The notes under the pieces were generated by a model. That model was not told the DNA's origin. It ran no database searches and saw only the letters and a program-made list of their open reading frames with translations. 64,000 nt of DNA, from assembly GCA_963667605.2 (NCBI GenBank), contig CAXXUZ010000003.1, positions 434,001 to 498,000 of the forward strand. Reading direction: 5' to 3'. The DNA is from JADLGL01 sp963667605 (GTDB taxonomy: Bacteria; Pseudomonadota; Alphaproteobacteria; Rhizobiales; Kaistiaceae). Below are positions 52,685 to 62,023 of this stretch, in pieces. The position numbers and the translations under genes were made by a program. Each line of letters starts with the position of its first letter. Position 1 is the stretch's first letter.

Positions 52685-54159
52685 GGTCTCAGCCCCAGCA
52701 GGATCTCGGCAGCGTCCGAAGCGAGGCCGGCGGTAAGATCAGGATAGAGGCCGAAATAGATGACCGCGGCGGCAAGGACCCAAGCCGCGACCACCATTTC
52801 CGGTGGCGCCTCTTTGACGGCTGCCACCGGGCCACGCGGCTCGCGGAAAAAGGCGACCTCGACGACGCGGCCGACGTAAAGAAGCGCCAAGAGCGAGCTG
52901 GCGACTATAAGGAAAGCGAGCCACCACCATCCCTGCTCGATCGACGCGGTCACAAGATACCATTTGGAGATAAAGCCGACGGTGCCGGGAATTCCGATCA
53001 GGCCAAGGCCGGCGACGACAAAGGCCGCCATGGTCAACGGCATCTGCCGGCCGATGCCGCCAAGATCCTCGAGCCGGACCTTGCCGGAACGGAAGACGAT
53101 GGCTGCTACTGCGGCAAACGCCGCAGCCTTGATTAACGCGTGATTGAGGGTGTGGACCAGACCACCGGTGAGTCCGGTGACGGTGGCGAAAGAGATGCCG
53201 AGGGTGATGTATCCGATCTGCGCGACCGAGGAATAAGCAAGCAACCGCTTGACGTTCGACTGGAACACGGCGACCAACGACGCGCCGAACATCGCTGCTA
53301 CAGACAGAACGATCAGAATCTCCGTGACGGGGGACTCTGAAAAAACGAAACCTGCGCCGAAGACCGAATAGAGGTAACGGATCAGCAGATAGACCGCGAC
53401 TTTGGTGGCGGTTGCCGCGAGAAAGATCGTCGCAACCGATGGAGCATAGGCGTAGGCATTGGGGAGCCACAGATGCAGCGGGAACAGCGCCAATTTGAGG
53501 CTGATGCCGACAACGATGAAGGCAAGCGCCGCCAGCACCGATCGGGTGCTCTCGACATCGCCGATCCGCTCGGCGATCAGACCCAAATTGAGCGTCCCGG
53601 TCTGGCTGTAGAGAAGGCCGACGCCGATCACATAGAAGGTGGCGCCGATCGTCCCCATGATCAGATATTGATAGGCGGACAGAAGCGCTCGGCGGTCCTT
53701 GCCGAAGGCGATCAAGGCGTAGCTCGACAGCGACGAAATCTCTAGAAAAACGAAGGCGTTGAAGGCGTCTCCAGTGATCGCCACTCCGAGAAGACCGGCA
53801 AGGCACAGGAGATACACGGTGTAAAACCATGCGGTCTTCTCAGGCGCGACTTCCTGGCTGACGCTGCGGCGGGCCATGGTGATGATCACCGCGCTGATCG
53901 AAGACACCAATAGCAAGAATAGCGCCGAGACAAGATCGACACGATATTCGATACCGATCTCCGGCGCCCAGCCGCCGATCTGATAGGAGATCGGCCCGTC
54001 CGTCAGCACCAGGAACAGGAGCCTGCCTGCGATCATCGGGCTCAGCCAACTGACGAGGAGCGCGATCAGCCAGGCGATCGAGCGCTGCCGGAACAAAGCG
54101 GCGAGAAGCGCCCCCAGGAGCGGCAGCACTACCTGGAGGATCGGGAGCTGATCATCCAT
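52681..54159 (-). CDS. mnhD: Mrp-type Na+/H+ antiporter subunit D, first paralogue
   Basis: The 492-residue membrane protein has Glu in FVFLEISSLSSYALIAFG, Lys in AATATKVAVYLLIRY and Lys in HTLNHALIKAAAF, the expected positions for ion translocation. This is the usual MnhD partner of MnhC, with which it overlaps by one base. Confidence 0.91.
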   Translation of the reverse strand: MDDQLPILQVVLPLLGALLAALFRQRSIAWLIALLVSWLSPMIAGRLLFLVLTDGPISYQIGGWAPEIGIEYRVDLVSALFLLLVSSISAVIITMARRSVSQEVAPEKTAWFYTVYLLCLAGLLGVAITGDAFNAFVFLEISSLSSYALIAFGKDRRALLSAYQYLIMGTIGATFYVIGVGLLYSQTGTLNLGLIAERIGDVESTRSVLAALAFIVVGISLKLALFPLHLWLPNAYAYAPSVATIFLAATATKVAVYLLIRYLYSVFGAGFVFSESPVTEILIVLSVAAMFGASLVAVFQSNVKRLLAYSSVAQIGYITLGISFATVTGLTGGLVHTLNHALIKAAAFAAVAAIVFRSGKVRLEDLGGIGRQMPLTMAAFVVAGLGLIGIPGTVGFISKWYLVTASIEQGWWWLAFLIVASSLLALLYVGRVVEVAFFREPRGPVAAVKEAPPEMVVAAWVLAAAVIYFGLYPDLTAGLASDAAEILLGLRP

Positions 54160-54527
54160 CAGTGCGGATCGTCCTGGCTGAAGATCTCCGCTTCCTCAAC
54201 GGTGCCGTACGATTCATTGATCCTGACAACCAGCGCCAGGCCGAGAGCAAGCGTGGCAACGCCGACGACGATGGCAGTCAAAATCAGCACGTGCGGCAGC
54301 GGGTTGGAATAGATTTCGATGCCGTCTTCGATGATCGGCGGTGAGCCGCCGAGGATCTTCCCAGCCGAAAGATAGAGGAGATAGACCGAAGTCTGGAAGA
54401 TGCCGAGACCGACCAACTTCTTGATCATGTTGCCGCGAGCGATGACGATGTAGAGCCCGCCGACCATCAGGAAGATGGTCACCCATTGATTGTAGTGGGC
54501 GATGACGTCTTCCCAACCGCTCATCAC
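54159..54527 (-). CDS. mnhC: Mrp-type Na+/H+ antiporter subunit C
   Basis: The 122-residue NuoK-like protein has three membrane spans (YNQWVTIFLMVGGLYIVIA; LGIFQTSVYLLYLSAGKI; HVLILTAIVVGVATLALGLAL) with VLILTAIVV typical of MnhC/NuoK. It overlaps the mnhB stop by four bases. MnhC is part of the membrane ion path. Confidence 0.93.
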   Translation of the reverse strand: MMSGWEDVIAHYNQWVTIFLMVGGLYIVIARGNMIKKLVGLGIFQTSVYLLYLSAGKILGGSPPIIEDGIEIYSNPLPHVLILTAIVVGVATLALGLALVVRINESYGTVEEAEIFSQDDPH

Positions 54528-54940
54528 CGACCCCTTCCGGCAAAGGCGTAGAATAGAGCGACCATTGTCGAGGCAACAGTGATGAAAACGCCGATCTCGA
54601 CCATGAAGATCCCCGATTCCTGGCCATGCACCGAGTCATGCGCCAGATGCGAATAGTCGAGGAAATTGCCGCCACCGAGGAAACCGGCAACGCCAACGCC
54701 GACATAGACGAGGACACCGAGAGGAATCAGCGTTTCGACCAGCCGAGCCGGTACCATGCGCTGAGCGTGCGCAAGGCCGTAGATCAGGGCATAGAGGATC
54801 ACCGCCGCCGCGACGATCACCCCAGCCTGAAAACCACCGCCGGGTCCAAAGTCGGCGTGAAACTGCACATATATGCCGAACACAATCATCCAGGGCAGAA
54901 CGAATTTGGTAGCAATTCTGAGGACGATGTCGAGGCGCAT
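54524..54940 (-). CDS. mnhB: Mrp-type Na+/H+ antiporter subunit B
   Basis: The 138-residue protein has four spans and the signature FHADFGPGGGFQAGVIVAAAVILY. MnhB is usually separate from MnhA. It is seven bases from the DUF4040 gene and overlaps mnhC by four. Confidence 0.93.
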   Translation of the reverse strand: MRLDIVLRIATKFVLPWMIVFGIYVQFHADFGPGGGFQAGVIVAAAVILYALIYGLAHAQRMVPARLVETLIPLGVLVYVGVGVAGFLGGGNFLDYSHLAHDSVHGQESGIFMVEIGVFITVASTMVALFYAFAGRGR

Positions 54941-54947
54941 GGTGTGA

Positions 54948-55472
54948 TTATTCTTGCTCTTCCCGAGGCTTGCCGCGACGGCGCCGCAGCAGAATCAGAA
55001 CACCGATGCCGGCGGTGAAAATCACCGCGACCTCGCCGAGGGTGTCGAAGCCGCGATAGGAAGCAAGAACTGCGGTGACAACATTCGGTATCCCAGTTTC
55101 GCCGACCGTCCGTTCGATATAGTTTGGACCTAGCGCCTGCGGCGGCGTGTCGGCATCGCCGAAGGGTGGCAGGTCGAGCGTACCGAAGACGAGGGCGGCT
55201 GCGGTCACGCCAGCGACGAACAGGGGAATGAGCACGTTCCGGGAGGGGCGAATCTCGCGCGACTTGGTGAGGTGGAGGGTTGCGAGCAACAACACTGTGG
55301 AAACTCCAGCGCCAACCGCAGCCTCGGTCATGGCGACGTCGACTGCGTCGAGCACCAGCATCACCGTAGCGATCAGGAAGCTGTAAATGATCGTCATCAC
55401 GACCACGCCGAACATTTGCCGCGAAAACGCCACTCCGATCATGGTCGCGGCGAGCAGCGTCAGCAGCACCAT
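54948..55472 (-). CDS. DUF4040/MrpA-C-like antiporter subunit
   Basis: The 174-residue membrane protein has an N-terminal DUF4040 region (LLAATMIGVAFSRQMFGVVVMTIIYSFLIATVMLVLDAVDVAMTEAAVGAG) and a further pair of spans. The first part corresponds to the segment between the antiporter part and the MnhB part in full-length MrpA. Here it is a separate gene. The start is the ATG at 55472, 14 bases after the mnhG stop; earlier in-frame starts are blocked by a stop. Confidence 0.85.
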   Translation of the reverse strand: MVLLTLLAATMIGVAFSRQMFGVVVMTIIYSFLIATVMLVLDAVDVAMTEAAVGAGVSTVLLLATLHLTKSREIRPSRNVLIPLFVAGVTAAALVFGTLDLPPFGDADTPPQALGPNYIERTVGETGIPNVVTAVLASYRGFDTLGEVAVIFTAGIGVLILLRRRRGKPREEQE

Positions 55473-55486
55473 GTTGGTCGCGGCTT

Positions 55487-55849
55487 CTATGAGTTGCCTC
55501 CGTTCTCGGCCGCCGACGCGATCTCGTCATCTGCCTCGGCCAAACGCGGCTTCTCGCCGGCCTGCAGCGCCGCGCGGGCGATCGCGTGGGTAGCGACCGG
55601 GCCGATGAACCATAGGAACGCGGTCAACAGGAAGAGTTTGACCGTCACCAAGCTGAAGCCGGCAACTACCATCATGCCGACCAGCATCAGCGCGGCTCCG
55701 AAAGTATCGCCAACGGACACGGCATGGAGCCGGGTGAAGACGTCCGGCATGCGATTGATGCCGATCGCGGAGACGATTATGAAAAACCCGCCCGAGCCGA
55801 TCAACGCCCAGGCGATCACGGTGCGGACAATGTCGAGCTCGCCGCTCAT
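55487..55849 (-). CDS. mnhG: Mrp-type Na+/H+ antiporter subunit G
   Basis: The 120-residue protein has three spans and the MnhG signature GGFFIIVSAIGINRMPDVFTRLHAVSVGDTFG. It overlaps mnhF by four bases. The charged C-terminus (GEKPRLAEADDEI) is typically variable. Confidence 0.93.
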   Translation of the reverse strand: MSGELDIVRTVIAWALIGSGGFFIIVSAIGINRMPDVFTRLHAVSVGDTFGAALMLVGMMVVAGFSLVTVKLFLLTAFLWFIGPVATHAIARAALQAGEKPRLAEADDEIASAAENGGNS

Positions 55850-56127
55850 CGCCGTTCCTCCTCCTCGCCGGCGTGGCCGAGCGAACCGTGCCGCCAGAAT
55901 TTCAGGACCGCGAAGGTGCCGACCGCATTCAGAAGCGCATAGAGAAGACCAATGTCGAGAAAGTCCGGCCGGTCGATGAAGAAGCCATAAAGGGCCAAGA
56001 GCAATATTGCGGCGGTGCCCACCGCATTGACGGCGACCAGTCGATCGAAGGTAGTGGGGCCGCGGAGGGCGCGCACCACCATCAGCGTCAAAGCCACCAA
56101 CAAGGCTGCGATCCCGGCGACGAACAT
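55846..56127 (-). CDS. mnhF: Mrp-type Na+/H+ antiporter subunit F
   Basis: The 93-residue protein has three spans: an N-terminal one with LMVVRALRGPTTFDRLVAVNAVGT, the MnhF signature, and a second (AILLLALYGFFIDRPDFLDIGLLYALLNAVGTFAV). It overlaps mnhG by four bases and mnhE by one. Confidence 0.93.
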   Translation of the reverse strand: MFVAGIAALLVALTLMVVRALRGPTTFDRLVAVNAVGTAAILLLALYGFFIDRPDFLDIGLLYALLNAVGTFAVLKFWRHGSLGHAGEEEERR

Positions 56128-56606
56128 CAGTGCCGCCCCTCGAAGCGCTCGACCCGGCGACTCATCTCTCCGGCCATGAGAGCGGAGGCGGCTTCTTCGG
56201 TAAGCGCATGGACCACGAATTCGCCGCGTCGACGATCAACCTCGACGGTTATCGTTCCGGGCGTCAGTGTGATCGAATTAGCGTAGGTCGCAATCCCGAC
56301 GGCGGACTTGGGGCCGCAGGGCGTCTTAATCAAACGCGGAGAAATCGGCAGTCTCGGATTGAGGATTATCCGGCTGACCGTAAACGCGGATTTGGCGATC
56401 TCGATCACCAGCCAGGGCCAATAGCCAAGACCGCCAATTATGCGGTCGATCGGCACACCCTCCTCGTCGGCATAGCCCACGCGCCTTCCAAGCAGCGCCA
56501 CGACGATCGCGGTAAGGGCACCGGCCCCTATCAGCCAAACGGTGTAGTGGCCCGACAGCAAAAGCCAAAAGCCAAACAGGAGGACGGCAAGCGCAAGCGA
56601 GCGCAT
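56127..56606 (-). CDS. mnhE: Mrp-type Na+/H+ antiporter subunit E
   Basis: The 159-residue protein has two to three N-terminal spans (LALAVLLFGFWLLLSGHYTVWLIGAGALTAIVVALL) and the conserved cytosolic region TPCGPKSAVGIATYANSITLTPGT. MnhE is the first gene of the operon: mnhE-F-G-DUF4040-B-C-D-D-small-D. Nothing upstream within 226 bases identifies a regulator. Confidence 0.92.
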   Translation of the reverse strand: MRSLALAVLLFGFWLLLSGHYTVWLIGAGALTAIVVALLGRRVGYADEEGVPIDRIIGGLGYWPWLVIEIAKSAFTVSRIILNPRLPISPRLIKTPCGPKSAVGIATYANSITLTPGTITVEVDRRRGEFVVHALTEEAASALMAGEMSRRVERFEGRH

Positions 56607-56832
56607 CGGCTATACTCCCGGCGTCGGGTTCAGTTCAGCTATGCCGAGATCGGTTCGAATCGGCGTTCCGAAAGGCGGTCTACACGCATTTGTTATGCAT
56701 TTGCGCCGGAGAAGGCCAAGTTTGTGACCGGTTTCCCCTTGAGAGAAGGGTGACTGACAGTGATCTTGGTGACAAGAATTGGTTATTCCGTTCATTGCAG
56801 GGCTTCCGCCAAGAGGGACTCAGGAGGGAAAA

Positions 56833-57261
56833 TTGACCTCACCGGACAGGCCGAAAATCGTCAAGACCGCTGCGGAATGGAAGGCGGTATTGACGCCGGA
56901 ACAATATCGCGTCGCGCGGCAGCAAGGGACGGAACCGGCGTTCACCGGACCCTACTGGGACGAGCATCATGACGGGCTCTATCGCTGTGTCTGCTGCGGT
57001 GAACCGCTGTTCCGTTCTGAAACGAAGTTCGATTCCGGCACGGGTTGGCCGAGCTTCAAAGAACCGGTCGACCGAGGAGCCGTCGAAGAGGATGTCGACC
57101 GCTCACACGGGATGGCGCGCACGGAAATCCGCTGCGCCCGCTGCGAAGCCCATCTTGGTCATGTTTTCACCGACGGTCCGAAACCGACCGGCCTTCGCTA
57201 CTGCATGAACGGGACCGCACTTGATTTTGATCCGGACGACGCCGAACCGACGGCCGGGTAA
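56833..57261 (+). CDS. msrB: Peptide-methionine (R)-S-oxide reductase MsrB
   Basis: The 142-residue protein reduces methionine R-sulfoxide in proteins. Zinc ligands lie in CVCCGEP and CARCEAHLGH; catalytic region WPSF and RYCMNGTALDF (the family usually has RYCINS, so the positions after the catalytic Cys differ). I chose TTG at 56833 because AGGAGG lies exactly five bases upstream; no ATG gives a plausible start. The gene stops four bases from the sodB stop. Confidence 0.94.
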   Translation: MTSPDRPKIVKTAAEWKAVLTPEQYRVARQQGTEPAFTGPYWDEHHDGLYRCVCCGEPLFRSETKFDSGTGWPSFKEPVDRGAVEEDVDRSHGMARTEIRCARCEAHLGHVFTDGPKPTGLRYCMNGTALDFDPDDAEPTAG

Positions 57262-57265
57262 ATCT

Positions 57266-57865
57266 CTAGCTCGCGGCCTCGCAAAGCTCCGCGACGCGAT
57301 CCCAGTTGATCAAATTGTCAACGAACGCCTCCAGGTATTTCGGCCGAGCATTGCGATAGTCGATGTAATAGGCGTGTTCCCAGACATCGCAGCCCAGCAG
57401 GGGCGTCGCTCTGTGAACCAACGGATTCTCCCCGTTCGGCGTCCTCATGATAACAAGCTGACCGTTCTTGATGACCAGCCAACACCAGCCTGAGCCGAAC
57501 TGGGTCATGCCGGCCTGGATGAAATCGGCGCGGAATTTGTCGTAGCCGCCCAGATCGCTGTCGACCATCCGCTGCAAGGCTCCCGGAAGACTGCTGCCGC
57601 CGCCGCCAGCCTTCATCCATTGCCAGAAATGAATGTGATTAAAGTGCTGTCCGGAATTGTTGAAGAGCCCGGGATTGGAGCCGAAGCTCTCTCGCACCAC
57701 ATCTTCAAGCGACTTGCCCTCAAGCCCGGAACCCTCAAGCAGCTTGTTACCGTTGGCGACATAGGCTTGATGATGCTTGTCGTGATGATATTCAAGCGTT
57801 TCCGCCGACATGAAGGGCTGAAGCGCGTCATAGGCGTAGGGCAGATCAGGAAGCTCAAATGCCAT
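57266..57865 (-). CDS. sodB: Iron superoxide dismutase SodB
   Basis: The 199-residue enzyme converts superoxide to hydrogen peroxide. Its metal ligands lie in EYHHDKHHQAYV, FNHIHFWQWM and DVWEHAYYIDYRN (two His from the N-half, Asp and His from the last). The GGG-rich loop (KAGGGGSS) and AQFGSGWC-type segment (TQFGSGWCWLV) agree with the iron form, but iron and manganese cannot be told apart with certainty from this reading. Confidence 0.95.
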   Translation of the reverse strand: MAFELPDLPYAYDALQPFMSAETLEYHHDKHHQAYVANGNKLLEGSGLEGKSLEDVVRESFGSNPGLFNNSGQHFNHIHFWQWMKAGGGGSSLPGALQRMVDSDLGGYDKFRADFIQAGMTQFGSGWCWLVIKNGQLVIMRTPNGENPLVHRATPLLGCDVWEHAYYIDYRNARPKYLEAFVDNLINWDRVAELCEAAS

Positions 57866-58045
57866 GATCGGATCCTCTAGTTCCGGAGCGATGGCGCCAC
57901 CGCGGCGGCAATCCGGCCAGACCATAAGCGGCACCTGGTTCGGCAGCAAGCTCGGCCAATCGAACGCGCAACCGCCGGTCGGGATTGCCTCGATCGCGAC
58001 CCGGAGTGTAGAGGTCGTGTCGCGGAGTTGCGGGAGCGGATCGTG

Positions 58046-58405
58046 ATGGACGAGCTGATCGAGCGTATCGAGGAAAAAGCGGGGATCAGCTCCGACGCGG
58101 CCAGGAGTTCCGTCGCAGCGCTACTGTCCTACCTCGACAAGAACGCGCCGAAGCGGAGGATGGAGGAACTGTATGCCGCCGTTCCCGGCTCCGAAGCGCT
58201 GGTCGGCAAACGTCGAGGTGGCATTTTTGGGGCCTTTGGCGGCGGGCTTATGGGGGTCTATTCGCAGCTCAGTGCCGCCGGCCTTTCAAACGAGCAAATG
58301 CAGCACGCAGGCGAGGAATTGATGGTTTTTGCGCGTGAAAAGGTCGGCGATGATGCGGTCGACGACGTGATTGGTTCGGTGCCCGCCTTGCGGCAGCTTC
58401 TCTAA
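58046..58405 (+). CDS. Small DUF2267-like protein
   Basis: The 119-residue protein from ATG at 58046 has a helical start (MDELIERIEEKAGISSDAARSSVAALLSYLDKNAP) and ends FAREKVGDDAVDDVIGSVPALRQLL, with a Gly-rich middle (GGIFGAFGGGLMG). The composition resembles DUF2267/DUF2780-like short proteins, some annotated as general-stress linked; the match is loose. It is located between sodB and the Tat protein. Confidence 0.6.
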   Translation: MDELIERIEEKAGISSDAARSSVAALLSYLDKNAPKRRMEELYAAVPGSEALVGKRRGGIFGAFGGGLMGVYSQLSAAGLSNEQMQHAGEELMVFAREKVGDDAVDDVIGSVPALRQLL

Positions 58406-58492
58406 TCAGGCCTGATTCGGCGTCTCATCCCGGCACAGTTTGGCCTAGCACGCCACTTGAAACAGATTCGGTGACAACCGGATCGGGCCGAT

Positions 58493-59854
58493 ATGCATCG
58501 CCGCCAATTCCTTACGCTTCTCTCAGGTGCCGCATTGGCGCCAGCGCTTGCCGTGCCAATTCGTGCGGCCGAGATCGTGACGGCGCAATTGAGGGGCTCG
58601 ATCAATGGTGCGGAGCTTGGCCTTCGTCCTGGAGCGATCGATGACCAAAGCCGGGCGTTTCAGGACGCGCTCGATTTGGCGGCCGCGGACGATCGCACCC
58701 TCTTCCTGCCGCCCGGTACCTATCTAATATCGAACATCAATCTGCCGCGGCGGGCACGAATTACCGGCATCGCCGGAGCGACCCGTCTCGTCTACACTGG
58801 AGCGGGGCATCTCCTGGTCGGCGAAGACGCCGATCTGGTCCAGCTGACCGATCTCGTCTTTGACGGCGTCAATCGCCCGCTCGCCGAGTACGTTCCCGGC
58901 ATCGTCCATCTCACCGACGTGCCCAACGTGCGTGTTGAAGGATGCCAGTTTCTCGGGAGTAGTGGATCGGCCCTGGCCGTTAATCGTTGCGGCGGCAGGA
59001 TCACTGGCAACGATATTTCCGGAGCGGCCGAGGCCGGAATCCGGGCCATCGAGTCGACCGGCTTATCGGTGACCGATAATATCGTGAAGGATTGCGCCAA
59101 TAACGGCATTTTGATCTATCGCTGGACGGAGGGCGAGGATGGCTCGCTGGTGATCGGCAATCGGGTCGAGCGGATACGAGCCGATTGCGGCGGCACCGGT
59201 CCCTTTGGCAATGGCATAAACGTGTTCCGCGCCACCAACGTCACCGTGGCGCAGAACCGGATCGCCGATTGCGCCTTCTCTGCGGTTCGCGCCAATAACG
59301 CAGACAATGTCCAGATCATCGGCAATAATTGCAGCCGGCTGGGCGAAATGGCGCTTTATTCTGAATTCTCCTTCGAAGGAGCGGTGATCGCCAACAACAT
59401 CATCGATGTCGCCGCCAGCGGGATTAGCGTTGTCAATCTCGATGAAGGCGGCAGGCTGGCGACGGTGAGCGGCAATATCATCCGCGATCTCACCGGCCAG
59501 GCACCTTATCCCGGTGGCACCTTCGGTGTCGGCCTGTCGGTGGAAGCTGACGCTGCGGTCACCGGCAATGTCATCGACGGTGCACCAGTGGCCGGCATGT
59601 GGATCGGCTGGGGACCTTTTCTTCGCAATGTCGCAGTGACCGGCAATGTGATCCGCGACACGCCGGTGGGAATCAATATCAGTGTGGTCGAGGGTGTCGG
59701 TGCCGCTCTTGTTACCGACAATTTGATCGAGGGCGCCTCGGATGGCGCGATCTTCGGAACACGCTGGTATGAGCGCGTTACTAGCGATCTGACTCTGGCA
59801 GGAGCGCCAAGCTTTTCAGGGCTGACGGTCGCCGATAACCACGTCGCGCGATAG
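58493..59854 (+). CDS. TIGR03808-type Tat-exported right-handed beta-helix protein
   Basis: The 453-residue protein begins with a twin-arginine signal (HRRQFLTLLSGAALAPALAVP) and consists of repeated beta-helix coils, seen as GN-x-I/V-x-D patterns (VTDNIVKDCANNG, IIGNNCSRLGEM, VTGNVIRDTPVG). This is the pectate-lyase-like fold of TIGR03808 proteins of Hyphomicrobiales. Some members bind or cut polysaccharide; no catalytic residue is identifiable here. The length is normal. Confidence 0.88.
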   Translation: MHRRQFLTLLSGAALAPALAVPIRAAEIVTAQLRGSINGAELGLRPGAIDDQSRAFQDALDLAAADDRTLFLPPGTYLISNINLPRRARITGIAGATRLVYTGAGHLLVGEDADLVQLTDLVFDGVNRPLAEYVPGIVHLTDVPNVRVEGCQFLGSSGSALAVNRCGGRITGNDISGAAEAGIRAIESTGLSVTDNIVKDCANNGILIYRWTEGEDGSLVIGNRVERIRADCGGTGPFGNGINVFRATNVTVAQNRIADCAFSAVRANNADNVQIIGNNCSRLGEMALYSEFSFEGAVIANNIIDVAASGISVVNLDEGGRLATVSGNIIRDLTGQAPYPGGTFGVGLSVEADAAVTGNVIDGAPVAGMWIGWGPFLRNVAVTGNVIRDTPVGINISVVEGVGAALVTDNLIEGASDGAIFGTRWYERVTSDLTLAGAPSFSGLTVADNHVAR

Positions 59855-60196
59855 TCGACTTCCAACCGATCCCGGAAAAAACCCTCTTGATGACTCCGTC
59901 CACCTTCGGATAGCGTGATTGGCCGTTTTGTGCGGCCGCGATCTTGCCTCACTCGTGATTGCGATGAGGTGGCGTAGAGCTGCATTGTAGTTGGCGGCGC
60001 TTTGCCGATCAGCTGTTTGGGGGAAGGTTGGACGAGCGATTGGGCTGATAGCCACGGTAGCGAGCTAACGGATATTTTTCCCCCCGCGTTTTTGGCGGGC
60101 GGCTTGCGACCCCAGGTGACTTTTCGGCTGGCCCCGCTGATCCGGTCTTCCCCCGCCCATCCCGAGCGCGGCTCGGTTTCAATTCGAGGCCCTGCA
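59855..60196. other. 342-base gap before mutL
   Basis: The gap follows the TIGR03808 stop and ends at the first conserved mutL codon. The only mutL-frame start is TTG at 60002, which would add 65 unlikely residues. GAGG at 60186-60189 lies about seven bases from the CTG at 60197 and may be the mutL ribosome binding site. I see no other gene. Confidence 0.5.
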
Positions 60197-61966
60197 CTGA
60201 CAATTCGCCGGCTCAGCGAAGAGATGATCAACCGAATCGCCGCTGGCGAGGTGGTGGAGCGTCCGGCTAGCGTTGTCAAAGAGTTGATTGAAAATGGGGT
60301 CGACGCAGGGGCGCGGCGGATCGAAATCGCGACCGCAGCCAGTGGCATGGCTCTAATTCGCGTAACTGATGACGGCCGTGGCATGAGCCGCCCCGATCTT
60401 GTTCTTGCGGTCGAGCGCCATTGCACTTCCAAACTCGAGGACGATCTCAATCGCATCGACTCGATGGGATTCCGTGGCGAAGCGCTGGCGTCTATCGGCG
60501 CGGTCGCTCGCCTGGCAATTACCAGCCGGCTTCAGGGCAGCGACGATGGTTGGCGGGTGACCGTCGATGGCGGTCGGACTTCGGATCCGGGCCCGTCACC
60601 AATCGCCGTCGGCACACGGATCGAGGTCACTGACCTCTTTTTCGCGACGCCAGCCCGGCTGAAGTTCATGAAGTCGGAACGCGCCGAAGCAGCGGCAATT
60701 ACCGACATCGTGCGCCAGACGGCGATGGCTCACCCGGAAATCCGTTTCGCGCTGTCGGGGAGCGACCGCTCGCTACTCGAACTCGCAGCCACCGGACCCA
60801 ATGGCCTCCTGCACCGACTTGAGCAAGTGAACGGCAAAGAGTTTCAGCAAAACGCGATCGCGGTCGATGCCGAGCGCAATGGCGTTCATCTGCGCGGATA
60901 TATCGGGCTGCCAACCTTCAATCGCGGCAATGCCGGGCGGCAATATTTCTTCGTCAACAATCGTCCGGTGCGCGACAAGCAATTGTTCGGCGCTCTTCGG
61001 GCCGCCTATGTCGATTTCCTGGCCCGCGACCGGCATGCGATCGCGGTCCTTTTTGTCGAACTTGCTTCGTCCGAAGTCGACGTTAACGTCCATCCGGCAA
61101 AGGCGGAGGTACGGTTCCGTGATCCCGGCCTGATCCGAGGGCTGATTGTTGGCGCGATCAGACAAGCCCTGGGTGCCGCCGGACATCGCAGCACTTCGAC
61201 CGGCGCTTCGGCGATGCGGGAGTCATTCACCCCCGGCGCCACCACGGCCTATCGGCCGAAGGTAGCGGTCCCGGTTAGCCAGCCACAGGGATTTGGCGAA
61301 TCGGAGCAAGTGGTCCTGGCCGAGATCGGCTCAAGCGCCGACATCCGCCCCGAGATTGTCGATCGCCTTGGCGCCGAAGCGGTCGACCGCCCGCTGGGGG
61401 CGGCTCGGGCTCAGTTGCATGAGAACTACATCATCGCACAGACCCGCGACGGACTGGTCGTGGTCGATCAGCATGCCGCGCATGAGCGTTTGGTCTATGA
61501 GCGGCTAAAAAAGGCGATGCGGAGCGGCGGGGTCGCGACCCAAATGCTACTGGTGCCCGAAATCGTCGAGCTGGCGGAAGATGATGTTGGCCGACTGCTA
61601 TCGCGAGCCGACGATCTGGCCGGCTTTGGCCTCATTATCGAGGCCTTCGGACCGGGAGCGATCGCAGTGCGCGAGGTGCCGGCAATGCTCGACGGCGTCG
61701 ACGTAAAGGGCCTTATCAACGATCTCGTGGACGAGATCGGCGAGTTCGGATCGGCATCGCTCCTCACCGAACGAATCGATCAGGTCGCCGGCACGATTGC
61801 CTGTCACGGCTCGGTGCGTTCGGGGCGGCGATTACGGCCGGAGGAGATGGATGCCCTCCTTCGGCAGATGGAAGCGACGCCGCATTCCGGGCAGTGCATT
61901 CATGGCCGTCCGACCTATATCGAGTTGAAGCTCAGTGATCTCGAGCGGCTGTTCGGGCGCCGGTGA
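60197..61966 (+). CDS. mutL: DNA mismatch repair protein MutL
   Basis: The protein has about 589 residues. The N-terminal GHKL ATPase has NRIAAGEVVERPASVVKELIENGVDAG, DDGRGM and GFRGEAL; the C-terminal dimerisation domain carries the endonuclease motif DQHAAHERLVYERL and the zinc-type CHGSVRSG end. MutL couples MutS mismatch detection to strand incision. The conserved N-terminus (LTIRRLSEEM) begins at a CTG; ATG at 60225 would cut into the ATP site. CTG start or an ATG-to-CTG change is implied. Confidence 0.93.
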   Translation: MTIRRLSEEMINRIAAGEVVERPASVVKELIENGVDAGARRIEIATAASGMALIRVTDDGRGMSRPDLVLAVERHCTSKLEDDLNRIDSMGFRGEALASIGAVARLAITSRLQGSDDGWRVTVDGGRTSDPGPSPIAVGTRIEVTDLFFATPARLKFMKSERAEAAAITDIVRQTAMAHPEIRFALSGSDRSLLELAATGPNGLLHRLEQVNGKEFQQNAIAVDAERNGVHLRGYIGLPTFNRGNAGRQYFFVNNRPVRDKQLFGALRAAYVDFLARDRHAIAVLFVELASSEVDVNVHPAKAEVRFRDPGLIRGLIVGAIRQALGAAGHRSTSTGASAMRESFTPGATTAYRPKVAVPVSQPQGFGESEQVVLAEIGSSADIRPEIVDRLGAEAVDRPLGAARAQLHENYIIAQTRDGLVVVDQHAAHERLVYERLKKAMRSGGVATQMLLVPEIVELAEDDVGRLLSRADDLAGFGLIIEAFGPGAIAVREVPAMLDGVDVKGLINDLVDEIGEFGSASLLTERIDQVAGTIACHGSVRSGRRLRPEEMDALLRQMEATPHSGQCIHGRPTYIELKLSDLERLFGRR

Positions 61967-62023
61967 CGCATCGATTGGTTATTGCGCGGCTGAGGATTAA
62001 AGTGGGTTGACTAGGAGCAAGAT

